From M3007 sp031425155 (GTDB taxonomy: Bacteria > Bacteroidota > Bacteroidia > Chitinophagales > Saprospiraceae), in assembly GCA_031425155.1 (NCBI GenBank), contig JANPIV010000054.1, positions 1 through 64,000 of the forward strand: a stretch of 64,000 bases of DNA, read 5' to 3'. Made by a program: the position numbers and the translations under genes. Positions 40,141 to 48,864 of the stretch are shown in pieces. The notes under the pieces are model-generated. The model worked only from the letters and a program-made list of their open reading frames with translations. It made no database searches and had not been told where the DNA came from. How positions within the stretch are numbered: the first letter of the stretch is position 1; each line of letters opens with the position of its first letter.

Positions 40141-42345
40141 ATGCCTACATTTCCAATAAAGCCGGGGAGCCTGTCCCTGGCCCTATCTGTCTTTGCGGCT
40201 CTTTTATGTCTGCCCTTGACCTCCAATGCCCAGTATTCGGAGACGTTCTCCACCCCCGACAAAGGCTATAACATCAATTGTGCAAACGACTTTACGGGCG
40301 TGAACTGGTCCTTAACTGCCTGGAGTCCCGCTGGTACTTGCCAACCGGCTGACAACCGGGATGCCACTGACTATTTCCACACTGTTGCGGGGGTGCTGGA
40401 ATCCATCGACCTGGACCAGGAAGTTTGCTGGGAGAGCCCACTTCTCAATATCAGTGCAGCGGGTACCGTTTCTCTTTCGGTTGGTTTGACCTGGGTCGGT
40501 TTTGATTCGGATGTCGCGGCCAACAGTTGTTTGACCGATTATATTAGGGTTATGTACAGCGTCAATGGCGGTGCTTATACATTGGTAGCCAATCAGTTTG
40601 GCGGCAATGCCTGTGCGACGGTAGCCTATCCGTTTAGCAATCCTGGATCATCAACGGGGGGTACTGGTACCGTAACACAAGGAGGCATTTCAGGCACTAG
40701 CCTGAAAATCAGGGTATGTGTTTTTACCAGCGCTAATGCCGAAATAGTGACCATTGACAACGTCAATGTACCACAGGCGGGCGTCACGCTAAATTGTTCG
40801 CAGCCGGTGTTGGGCACCACCGTGAAAAACATCGTCTGCAACGGCCCCAATTCGGGCTCCATTGATTTGAGCGTTAGCGGCGGTACGCCCGGCTACACTT
40901 ACGCCTGGACCGGCGGCGCGACCACCCAGGATAGAACAGGTTTAGCAACCGGCACTTACACCGTCACCGTGACGGACGGCGCAAGCTGTTCGCAAACGAC
41001 GAGCGCGACGATAGTCAGCTCGCCCATTGTACAATCGGCTATTACCTTTCCCGCGGCCTGCGGTTCAGCCGACGGAGCGATTGACCTGAGTGTCAGCGGC
41101 GGCAATTCCGGGTACACTTATTCCTGGACAGGCGGTGCCACCACACAGGACATCAGTGGACTGGCGGTGGGTTCCTATACCGTGACAGTGACCGATACTT
41201 CTGTGCCCGCCTGTACTTCCACAGCACCATATTCGGTAACGGCTGTGGCCAATGGTCCCTACAATGAGACCTTCAGCGTGCCCAACAAAGGCTACCTGAT
41301 TAATCAGGTGAATAACTTTTTTGGCGTGCGATGGACGATGTCCCCGTGGACCTTCGACCAACCGCCTGCGGGCATTGGCAGAGACAACGGGGACTATTTC
41401 CAAACCACCGCCGCCGACAAGTTAGAAGCCATCGACACCGACCAGGAAATATGCTGGATAAGCCCTGAACTGAACATTTCCAGTTCCGGAACCATACAGT
41501 TTTCCGTTGATTTGGCTTGGTTGGGTTTTGATGACGAGGACTATATTTCGGTTCAATACAGTATTAATAGTGCCGCTTTTATTACCATCCCCAATGCGTT
41601 TGGCGGTGGGGCACGCACCATTCAGTACTCGTTCCCCAACGTTGATCAGAATGGTTCCTTTAGTGTAACAAAAACGGGACTTTCCGGCAACACCATCCAG
41701 ATCAAGATTTGCATCCTGACCAATTCGGAACCGGACGTTGCCATCATCGACAACGTCAACATTCCGCAGACCGTGTCGCTTTGTCCAGCGCCCATGCCCC
41801 TCGAACTCCTGTCTTTCTCGGGTAAAGTGAGTGGGCGCAGCAACCTGCTTAGCTGGGAAACGGCCACCGAAAAAAACGTGCAGGCGCATCTGGTGGAACG
41901 CTCCGCCGAAGGTACGCACTGGACGGAAGTAGGCCGCCAGGTCGGACAGATAAATGCTTCTTTGCCAACTAAATATACTTTAGAAGATCAGCAGCCGCTC
42001 ACGCAGGCTTACTACCGTCTCCGCTTGGTGGATGTGGATGGCCAGGAGGCCTTTTCCAAGGCGATTATGATAGATCGTTCGACGGAACGTTTTGGCCTAC
42101 GCAGCGTATCGCCTAACCCGGCGTCGGAGCAGATTACGGTAGAGTTTGTTACATTGACAGAAGAAACAGTGCGCTTGCAACTGTTGGATGTGTCCGGCAA
42201 ATTAGTGCTGCAACAAATGGTACCTGCCAGCCCGGGCCTGAACACGGTAAATTTGCCAGTCCGTCAGTTGTCGGCGGGGGTGTACAGCCTCGTGTTGAGC
42301 AATGAGCGAATGGTGGGAGCACCGTTGCGGGTGGTGAAGGAATAG
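40141..42345 (+). CDS. SprB-repeat surface protein with internal duplication and T9SS sorting domain
   Basis: 734 aa. A signal peptide (about 1-30) comes first. Two related lectin-like blocks lie at about 32-211 (YSETFSTPDKGYN ... DLDQEVCWESPLLNIS) and 373-545 (YNETFSVPNKGYL ... DTDQEICWISPELNIS). Between them are two SprB-type repeats (about 219-292 and 296-368: GSIDLSVSGGTPGYTYAWTGGATTQD, GAIDLSVSGGNSGYTYSWTGGATTQD). A linker with LELLSFSGKVSGRSNLLSWETATEKN and a type A T9SS domain (RSVSPNPASEQITVEF ... GVYSLVLSNERMVG) follow. SprB repeats occur in gliding and adhesion proteins. It is likely a surface adhesin. Confidence 0.88.
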   Translation: MPTFPIKPGSLSLALSVFAALLCLPLTSNAQYSETFSTPDKGYNINCANDFTGVNWSLTAWSPAGTCQPADNRDATDYFHTVAGVLESIDLDQEVCWESPLLNISAAGTVSLSVGLTWVGFDSDVAANSCLTDYIRVMYSVNGGAYTLVANQFGGNACATVAYPFSNPGSSTGGTGTVTQGGISGTSLKIRVCVFTSANAEIVTIDNVNVPQAGVTLNCSQPVLGTTVKNIVCNGPNSGSIDLSVSGGTPGYTYAWTGGATTQDRTGLATGTYTVTVTDGASCSQTTSATIVSSPIVQSAITFPAACGSADGAIDLSVSGGNSGYTYSWTGGATTQDISGLAVGSYTVTVTDTSVPACTSTAPYSVTAVANGPYNETFSVPNKGYLINQVNNFFGVRWTMSPWTFDQPPAGIGRDNGDYFQTTAADKLEAIDTDQEICWISPELNISSSGTIQFSVDLAWLGFDDEDYISVQYSINSAAFITIPNAFGGGARTIQYSFPNVDQNGSFSVTKTGLSGNTIQIKICILTNSEPDVAIIDNVNIPQTVSLCPAPMPLELLSFSGKVSGRSNLLSWETATEKNVQAHLVERSAEGTHWTEVGRQVGQINASLPTKYTLEDQQPLTQAYYRLRLVDVDGQEAFSKAIMIDRSTERFGLRSVSPNPASEQITVEFVTLTEETVRLQLLDVSGKLVLQQMVPASPGLNTVNLPVRQLSAGVYSLVLSNERMVGAPLRVVKE

Positions 42346-42372
42346 CGGTAATATAATTTTCGACTTAAAAAT

Positions 42373-42450
42373 TTTGCCAGGATTTACCAGATAAAACAGG
42401 ATAAAATATATACTACTAAATCCTGCGAATCTTGTAAATCCTGGCAAAAA
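42373..42450. repeat. Hairpin between convergent genes (GCCAGGATTTAC type)
   Basis: TTTTGCCAGGATTTAC and GTAAATCCTGGCAAAA are perfect arms, with an inner CAGGAT/ATCCTG pair. It sits between the SprB-repeat gene and the convergent barrel gene and can act as a two-way terminator. Confidence 0.8.
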
Positions 42451-42493
42451 ACTATATTGCAAACACCATTAAGGTGTGCCTGTTGTGGGACAA

Positions 42494-44143
42494 TTAAAAC
42501 CGCGCGGTAATCCCCACCAGGAAATTCGTACCGAAAGTCGGATACTGGTACCAGCGTTCGCGGCGGTTGTTCAGGATGTTGTTCACATCCAGAAAAGCAC
42601 CGATATTATTCGTAAAATAATAAGAACCGCCGATGCTCAAGTCGGCCAGGACATTGCCTTCGCGGGCAATATTTTCGGCATCTCTGAACCAGATTCCGTC
42701 GGCAATATGGACAGAGCCACGCAGGTTGGCCTTCCCTTCCAGAATAGAATACAGTGCGCTGAAATTGCCCTCAGTGGTCGGCAGGCCCCAGACCTGTTCT
42801 TCATTGGCAGGATCAAAAATAATATTCTGGCTGATCGTGCCGGAGATGGTCAGTGCCGCAAAAGGCACCAGTTTGATCGTACCTTGCAGGTTGGTAATGC
42901 GCACGGTGTCGTACACCGTTCTGAATTTGGTGATAGTTGGTTCGCTAGGGCGTTGTTCGACAAACTTCGTCTGGTACAAAGCCAGATCGGAGGCTTTAGC
43001 GTACATGGCCTGTGCCGTGTAGGTCAGCCAGCCTAAATCGCCTTTTACCCCGGCGTAGTAATTGTCGTAGCGGGTGTTGCGCAATTTACTATCCCGAATA
43101 CTAATAAACGGATTATATTCCGACATACTGCGGTAGGTATTTTTACGCAGATCGCCGCTGAGACCGCCAAACAGTTGTGCGCCATCGCCCAATACTCGCA
43201 GGGTGACTTCTACATCCGGGAAAATACTGAATACGTCGCGATTACTGGCGAAATTGGCCCCCACTTTTACCTTGATAAAATCGGCGTGATAGGTGAAAGA
43301 CGGCTGCAAGTAAATGTTGTTCAGGTTTTGGGTGACCGTATCATTGAAACTGGTCATATCCGTACGGATCGTCAGGCGCAGCGGGTGCTTTTCAGCAAAC
43401 CACTTGCTGGCGGTCAGGTTCAGATCGAAGCCCGTCTCCCGATTGGAATAAAAATCACGCAGCACATATAGTTTGGGAGCCACCGAAAAACTAATGTCGC
43501 CCGTAGTACGCTCGCTGTTGTACAGTCGTGCGCCAATATCTATAGTTCTGAAATCCTGGCGCGTCCGCTCGTCCGAATATTCCGTCGAGTCGTGGTCATA
43601 ACCGTAGTAGTGCACCCGGTCATAACTGTACCCAATTTTACCTTCTACGGCCAGTTCTTTGGGCAGATAATAATTGCCACTCAACAGAAAATCATTATTA
43701 AAGAACTTCTGGTTGGCCAAAGAACGGGTCGCACTTTGACTGTGGTGCCGAAACGAGGCTTTACCATCAAATTTTTCGCCCGAACGGAAGTAATAACCCG
43801 CCTCGCCATAAATGGCGGTGGGCACCCCGCCGCCTACTTTAGCGTAGCCATTGTAGGCATCTTCTACTTTTACCGTTTTCAGACCGATGGGGCGCAGTTT
43901 GGGCGCATCATACGTCACCGTCAGCGGACGGGGCGGCACGGTGTAGTTTTGCCGTTGCGTAGTAGTATCAAGTAGCGGCAGTACCGGCGATACATTGATC
44001 TTGTTCGATTCCAGCAGCCGCGCATCGAAATCCTTGACGATTTCCACGTTTTCGGTAGGCAGTTCTTTCTGGGCAAATACCAGTTGTTGTACGCCGAAGG
44101 TCAGCAATAAGGCGGCAAGCAATGATTTATGTTGGATATGCAT
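42494..44143 (-). CDS. Outer-membrane beta-barrel protein paired with a TPR protein
   Basis: 549 aa. A signal peptide (about 1-24, QLVFAQ) is followed by an unstructured 70-residue segment with VPPRPLTVTYDAPKLRP. A barrel of about 430 residues follows (YNGYAKVGGGVPTAIYGEAGYYF, GNYYLPKELAVEGKIGYSYDR, FLDVNNILNNRRERWYQYP) and ends LVGITARF with the terminal Phe. It lacks a recognisable plug, so it is a TonB-receptor-like barrel rather than a full receptor. It lies downstream of the large TPR gene on the same strand with a 191-bp repeat-filled gap; such barrel/TPR pairs recur in Bacteroidota. The function is unknown. Confidence 0.82.
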   Translation of the reverse strand: MHIQHKSLLAALLLTFGVQQLVFAQKELPTENVEIVKDFDARLLESNKINVSPVLPLLDTTTQRQNYTVPPRPLTVTYDAPKLRPIGLKTVKVEDAYNGYAKVGGGVPTAIYGEAGYYFRSGEKFDGKASFRHHSQSATRSLANQKFFNNDFLLSGNYYLPKELAVEGKIGYSYDRVHYYGYDHDSTEYSDERTRQDFRTIDIGARLYNSERTTGDISFSVAPKLYVLRDFYSNRETGFDLNLTASKWFAEKHPLRLTIRTDMTSFNDTVTQNLNNIYLQPSFTYHADFIKVKVGANFASNRDVFSIFPDVEVTLRVLGDGAQLFGGLSGDLRKNTYRSMSEYNPFISIRDSKLRNTRYDNYYAGVKGDLGWLTYTAQAMYAKASDLALYQTKFVEQRPSEPTITKFRTVYDTVRITNLQGTIKLVPFAALTISGTISQNIIFDPANEEQVWGLPTTEGNFSALYSILEGKANLRGSVHIADGIWFRDAENIAREGNVLADLSIGGSYYFTNNIGAFLDVNNILNNRRERWYQYPTFGTNFLVGITARF

Positions 44144-44154
44144 CTTCGTCTTGT

Positions 44155-44330
44155 TATTAGTGGACTGGTTGATTAGTTAATTGGTTAATTGGTTGACTGG
44201 TTTATTAATTGATTGGTTATCAAAAGTGACAGTTTGAAAAAACTGTCACTTCTTGTTTAGCATTGGCCACATTTTTAATCATTAGCCACATTTTTACTAT
44301 TGGCCACATTATTAATCATTGACCACATTT
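44155..44330. repeat. Octamer array, short hairpin and CATTGGCCACATT array
   Basis: 44155-44220 is built of GATTAGTTAATTGGTTAATT-type octamers. 44224-44251 is a perfect hairpin AAGTGACAGTTT-GAAA-AAACTGTCACTT. 44261-44330 has four CATTGGCCACATT-like units spaced about 18-19 bp apart, matching the array at 27891-27952. The block separates the TPR gene from the barrel gene. Confidence 0.75.
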
Positions 44331-44334
44331 ATCA

Positions 44335-47300
44335 TTAATTTCCCCCTTCTTCCAGTTCCAGGAAATTACCTTTTACGCCTTTGTTGGTGCTGTTGGTGGT
44401 GGGCGTAAGATTATTGGTATTACCCAGGCGATTGTACTTATCGCGGGCCGTGGCCAGGATGGTGGTGTCATTGCCTTTATAATTTTCCAGTACTGCTTCC
44501 AAAGCCGCGGTAGCGCTATTCTTATCGCCCTGTTCGGCATACACATCGGAGATCAGTATAAGATTGCGGGCGATCCAATCATCATAACCGGCACTGGCTT
44601 TATTGGCCTCGCTAATCAGGTCTTCTGCTTGTGCATATTTCTTTTGTTTGTACAGGATTTGCGCTTGCAGGTGATAAGCCTCCGGCATGATTTCGCTGGT
44701 AGAATTCTGCGTTACCATCTGTAAGGCCGGATAAGCACGGGCATAGTCATTTTTATCATAAGCCATTTTGCCCACGTAGAAGTTCGCGATGGCTACTTGT
44801 TCTTTGGAAGCCTGGCCGGAAGTATTGATTTTATTAGCGTATTCACCCACTGCCACAGAATTTTTCGTCTGATAAGCGGCACGCAAGGCCATTAATTCCG
44901 CATCAAAACGAGACGTAGGCGATACAGCCGACTCTTCCCATTTACGGGCTAATTCAAAGGCCTGCGGATAGTCTTTTTCGGTATTGTAAGCCAGATAAGC
45001 CCCTTTCTCCGCCGCTTTCGGATAGAGTTTGCTTGGTCCGCGCGATACAATAGTCGCATAGTCTTTCAAGGCCAGGCTATTTTTGGCAATTCCCGTCGAG
45101 GCATAACTATCGCCGCGATAATAAAGTGCTTGCAGCGCGTTGCGACCATTCGGGTATTTCGCCAGATAATTAGTAAAACCCTCAATCGCCTGCTGATAAC
45201 GGGCATTCTGGAACTGAATATAAGCAGACTGATAAGTAACGCTATCTTTGGAAGCGCCGGAAACGCTATAACCAGGTACCGTCTCCAAGAACGCAAAATA
45301 TTCATCCGGGCGGTTTAAGTCTTTTACATAAATTTCTTCCAGAGCGGCCAAAGCGTCTTTGGCTTCCGCCGTTTCCGGGTTATTAGAAAAAACTTGTTTG
45401 TAGTAGTTAATAGCCGCCGGGGAATTACCCTGATTATAAGAAATAAGGCCCAGTTTCAATAGTGCCTGATTCGTCAAACCGGATTTTCCGCGAAAATCAG
45501 CCACCAACCGCTTCAACGGCGGTACGGCCTGTTCCAGTTTGCCCATTTCCTGATAGGTGTCACCCAGTTGGTACAAGGCTTCGTCTGTGTACTGGCTATT
45601 CGGGTATTTATTGACTAAATCTTCCAATGCCAGCACTTTATCCAGTTGATTTCCTTGCAAACCTTTTAGAATGGCTTTCTGATAAAGCGCATATTCAAAT
45701 CCGGTGTATTTCTGATTGATGGCTTCATTATAATAGGCAATTGCCTCGTTATATTGGCCATTCTTGAATTGGCAGTCACCTGCACGTAATACGGCGTCGC
45801 CGAGCACCGTTCCGCGCACCTGTTCGTTGCGAATACCGGCATTCCGTTTGATGCCATCAATAGTCGCTTTAAAATAAATCAATGCACTGCGGTAGTCCTT
45901 GGTTTTCAGGAAGTTATAACCTTGTACATAGTTGCCCATCACCAGACTACTTTCGTCGGGCAGGTCGTTGTAGGCTTTGCCTTGTGCCAGAAAGGAAGTT
46001 AGGTGCTGCTTACTGATGGGATATTCCCCACTTTCGTTGGCAATCGTACCCATCCAGAAAGATGACAGGGTAGCCGTGCGTTTATCAATTGGAAAATCCA
46101 GTGATTTATTAAAATAACGACGGGCCTCGTCTTTCTGACTATTCTGATATAATTGTAAACCCCGGAAATAAGTCACTTTCTGGTAGGTTTCATTCAAGCG
46201 CGGCGTACGGTTTTTCAGTCCTTCCAACGTAGCGACGGCACGGTCATAGTCGCGGGTATTGAGGAACACTTCGCTCATCAATGCCTGGGCATCATTATAA
46301 TAAGTGGAAGTAGAAGGAATACGTTGCAAAGCATCAATGGCGTCGCGGTCGTACTTGAGTTCGTAGCTCAGTTTAGCGTAGTTGAAGAGTGCATCTTCTT
46401 TCACCGATTTATCAAAATTCATACTGGCCGCCTGACCAAAAGCATTACGCGCTGCAAATTTGTTATTAGTACGCAAATACGAATCACCCAAATGATAAAG
46501 ACCATTTTGGCCCAGCAGACTATCTTGTTTCGTCAGTTGCTCAAAGTTTTCGATGGCTGGTTTGTACATACCACTTTGATACTGCGTATAGCCAAGTTGG
46601 TAGTAGTCGGCTGGGCGAATATTGCCGCCATTTTTAGCCGCATATTCCAGATAAGGCAGGGCTTTTTTATAGTCGCCTTTTTCGTAGTACGCCTGCCCCA
46701 CTAATTGATTGAGTTCAGGGCGGTTCTTGACGTTGCTATCCTGCGCTTTTGGTGCGCCATAAGTGATGACCTGATCGTACTGTTTTTTAGCGGCATATAT
46801 TTGCGTAATATAATATGGCACTGATTGTTTGTACTTATCCGATTGTTCACAGCGTACGAACGATTTTTGCGCTTCGTCGTATTTTCCTTCAAAAAAAGCG
46901 CAACAGCCATAGTAGTAATTGGCCGGATAATACCACTCGCTACGGGTATTTTCTTTTAGCGGAGCAAAAAGTGCCTTAGCGCGTGGGAATTGTTTGCTGA
47001 CAAAATAAGCGTAGCCTTTTTTGAACTGAATTTCGTCTTTGGTAGCACCCGTGCCCGTGGGAGCCATATCGTAGTAGGTCAACGCCTTGGCATATTCCTT
47101 TTTATTGAAATAAAAGTCGCCAATCTCCAGCGCGGCCTGGCTGGCTACGGGCGAAGGGGAATTCTCACGCAAAAAATCGAGCGTAAGTTGTTCTGCCTGT
47201 GGTTGGTCCAAACGGACGGCGGCTTTGGCGTAATACAGTTCAGCGTCGGTCTTGATCGCCTTCCATTCCGGTTCATTAACCGGGCGGGTGAGATCAATGG

Positions 47301-47466
47301 CCGCACGGAACTCTTTTTGAGCCAGTCCGTACAGGTTTTGATTGAAGAAATCCAGTCCGCGCTTGTAAGCCAGGTTGGCTTCGGTGAATACGGCGGTTTG
47401 CTGGGCGTTCAGTACGCAAACGGAGAGCAGAAATAATAAAGAGCAGATACCTTTCCGAAGGTTCAT
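44335..47466 (-). CDS. Large periplasmic tetratricopeptide-repeat protein
   Basis: 1043 aa. A signal peptide (about 1-21, VLNAQ) is followed by TPR units over nearly the whole length, for example AKRGLDFFNQNLYGLAQKEFRAAI-like, ALEIGDFYFNKKEYAKALTYYD, GQAYYEKGDYKKALPYLEYAAK, YQLGYTQYQSGMYKPAIENFEQ, YQLGDTYQEMGKLEQAVPPLKRL. Such proteins act as scaffolds in the periplasm. The C-terminus is polar (EEGGN). It is the upstream member of the pair with the barrel at 42494-44143, which suggests a shared envelope task. Confidence 0.9.
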   Translation of the reverse strand: MNLRKGICSLLFLLSVCVLNAQQTAVFTEANLAYKRGLDFFNQNLYGLAQKEFRAAIDLTRPVNEPEWKAIKTDAELYYAKAAVRLDQPQAEQLTLDFLRENSPSPVASQAALEIGDFYFNKKEYAKALTYYDMAPTGTGATKDEIQFKKGYAYFVSKQFPRAKALFAPLKENTRSEWYYPANYYYGCCAFFEGKYDEAQKSFVRCEQSDKYKQSVPYYITQIYAAKKQYDQVITYGAPKAQDSNVKNRPELNQLVGQAYYEKGDYKKALPYLEYAAKNGGNIRPADYYQLGYTQYQSGMYKPAIENFEQLTKQDSLLGQNGLYHLGDSYLRTNNKFAARNAFGQAASMNFDKSVKEDALFNYAKLSYELKYDRDAIDALQRIPSTSTYYNDAQALMSEVFLNTRDYDRAVATLEGLKNRTPRLNETYQKVTYFRGLQLYQNSQKDEARRYFNKSLDFPIDKRTATLSSFWMGTIANESGEYPISKQHLTSFLAQGKAYNDLPDESSLVMGNYVQGYNFLKTKDYRSALIYFKATIDGIKRNAGIRNEQVRGTVLGDAVLRAGDCQFKNGQYNEAIAYYNEAINQKYTGFEYALYQKAILKGLQGNQLDKVLALEDLVNKYPNSQYTDEALYQLGDTYQEMGKLEQAVPPLKRLVADFRGKSGLTNQALLKLGLISYNQGNSPAAINYYKQVFSNNPETAEAKDALAALEEIYVKDLNRPDEYFAFLETVPGYSVSGASKDSVTYQSAYIQFQNARYQQAIEGFTNYLAKYPNGRNALQALYYRGDSYASTGIAKNSLALKDYATIVSRGPSKLYPKAAEKGAYLAYNTEKDYPQAFELARKWEESAVSPTSRFDAELMALRAAYQTKNSVAVGEYANKINTSGQASKEQVAIANFYVGKMAYDKNDYARAYPALQMVTQNSTSEIMPEAYHLQAQILYKQKKYAQAEDLISEANKASAGYDDWIARNLILISDVYAEQGDKNSATAALEAVLENYKGNDTTILATARDKYNRLGNTNNLTPTTNSTNKGVKGNFLELEEGGN

Positions 47467-47881
47467 ATCAGTTGGATTTGTTGTAATGTAGTGGCAATAT
47501 TTTGATTTTCACTAATTGGCCGGATAATTCGGGTGGAGTGCCGCTTTTTTTGTTGCCAGAAACGCTTTGAAAAAGCAGGGCCATGTACGAGGTCCGGTTT
47601 TTTGAGGAAATTTTAACAGGTTAGCACAATGAAATTGGGGCGAAAGTAGGGATTACCTGTCAATTGGCAAGAAATCTATGGAATGAGAATTGTGTGCCGA
47701 TTGGTGTAAACGAGTACACCAGCCGGGAGACACAAGGCATTAACGTATATTTGTGCTTCTCAAACATGAATGCCCCCCCATTTCTGACCGGAAATTATTC
47801 TACAAACGTCGGACTTCGCCAAAGTCACTTTTTAGAAGTTCGGATAAGAGGCTGTTTTAAAGCAACTAAACCCAATTCGCT
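47467..47881. other. 415-bp intergenic stretch with a TAnnTTTG element
   Basis: It is the divergent space between the TPR gene and marC. TATATTTG at 47746-47753 fits a -7 element for the plus strand, with a poor -33. An 80-codon frame at 47664-47906 overlaps marC and shows no protein-like pattern. Confidence 0.5.
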
Positions 47882-48508
47882 ATGGATTTCTTCCTCTCTA
47901 CCCTGATTGCCTTATTTTCCATCGTGGACCCGCCGGGTGCTATTCCGGTGTATGTGGCACTGACGAGCGACCGGCCACGCGCCGAGCGCAACCGCATTGC
48001 GCTGCAAACCAGCCTCTATTTCCTGCTGATCCTGGTCAGTTTTTTTCTGGCAGGCACGTATATTCTGAGTTTTTTCGGGCTGACCATCCATGCGTTTCGT
48101 ATTGCGGGCGGTCTGGCCCTGTTGAGCAGCGGATTTGCGTTGATGAACGGCAAATTTGCCCGGCGACGCGGCTATGACAAGGATGTGGAAAAGGAAGCGC
48201 ATGAGCGGCAGGATGTGGCTTTTTCGCCGATGGCGATGCCCATGCTCTCTGGCCCCGGCTCTATTTCTTACCTGATCACGCAGTATGCCCAGCATCCTTC
48301 CTGGAATGAGCGGGTGCTGATCGTGGCGGCTATTTTTGCGATGGCGGGTCTGGTGTGGGCTTCGCTGCGTATTGCACCTTTTCTTTTTCGGGTATTTGGC
48401 AATGGCGGTCTGGGGGCTATAGCCCGCATCATGGGCTTCATTGTAATTGCGATTGGCGTGCAATTTATTGTAGACGGACTGGTGCATTTAGTAGCAGAAA
48501 TGCGATAA
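47882..48508 (+). CDS. MarC family integral membrane protein
   Basis: 208 aa with six hydrophobic segments. The MarC signature ALFSIVDPPGAIPVYVALT lies near the N-terminus, followed by FRIAGGLALLSSGFALMNGK, FSPMAMPMLSGPGSISYLI and IARIMGFIVIAIGVQFIVDG. The family is proposed to be transporters of small molecules; the early link of E. coli MarC to antibiotic resistance was not upheld. It is a single gene. Confidence 0.93.
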   Translation: MDFFLSTLIALFSIVDPPGAIPVYVALTSDRPRAERNRIALQTSLYFLLILVSFFLAGTYILSFFGLTIHAFRIAGGLALLSSGFALMNGKFARRRGYDKDVEKEAHERQDVAFSPMAMPMLSGPGSISYLITQYAQHPSWNERVLIVAAIFAMAGLVWASLRIAPFLFRVFGNGGLGAIARIMGFIVIAIGVQFIVDGLVHLVAEMR

Positions 48509-48588
48509 AAATTTGACGATAACGTTTTTAAATCTACACCAATTTAGGAATGAGCGAGAAATAAGTGACCATTTTCCCACCTCTGGAT

Positions 48589-48670
48589 GTCATTCCGACG
48601 TCAGGAGGAATCTGGTGGCGGGACATTGATAATCAATCCCTTAGCAGATTCCTCCTGCCGTCGGAATGAC
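48589..48670. repeat. GTCATTCCGACG palindrome
   Basis: GTCATTCCGACG at the left end is matched by CGTCGGAATGAC at the right, and AGGAGGAATCTG by CAGATTCCTCCT, around a GGGACATTGATAATCAATCCC centre. I know similar GTCATTCCGA...AGGAATCT palindromes from many Bacteroidota intergenic regions. It lies in the 356-bp gap (48509-48864) that otherwise holds nothing I can support. Confidence 0.8.
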
Positions 48671-48864
48671 AACTCAAGTAAGGTTGTTTATAACATCTTA
48701 TCTTTTACACGTTCCTTAAAATAATCATTGTTAATTCTCTGTAACCATTTTTATAGGCGCTGCTCATAGCATTGGCAAATGTTATTTTTGGCCTGCAAAA
48801 ACTGTTTTACCAGCTCATCAGTCGTTAGTGCTCCATTTTCATTAGATTATACTTTCCCATCTAC

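Noticed and set aside
47664..47906. 80-codon plus-strand frame
   Set aside because: It runs into marC in another frame and has no domain pattern. The marC start is well supported.
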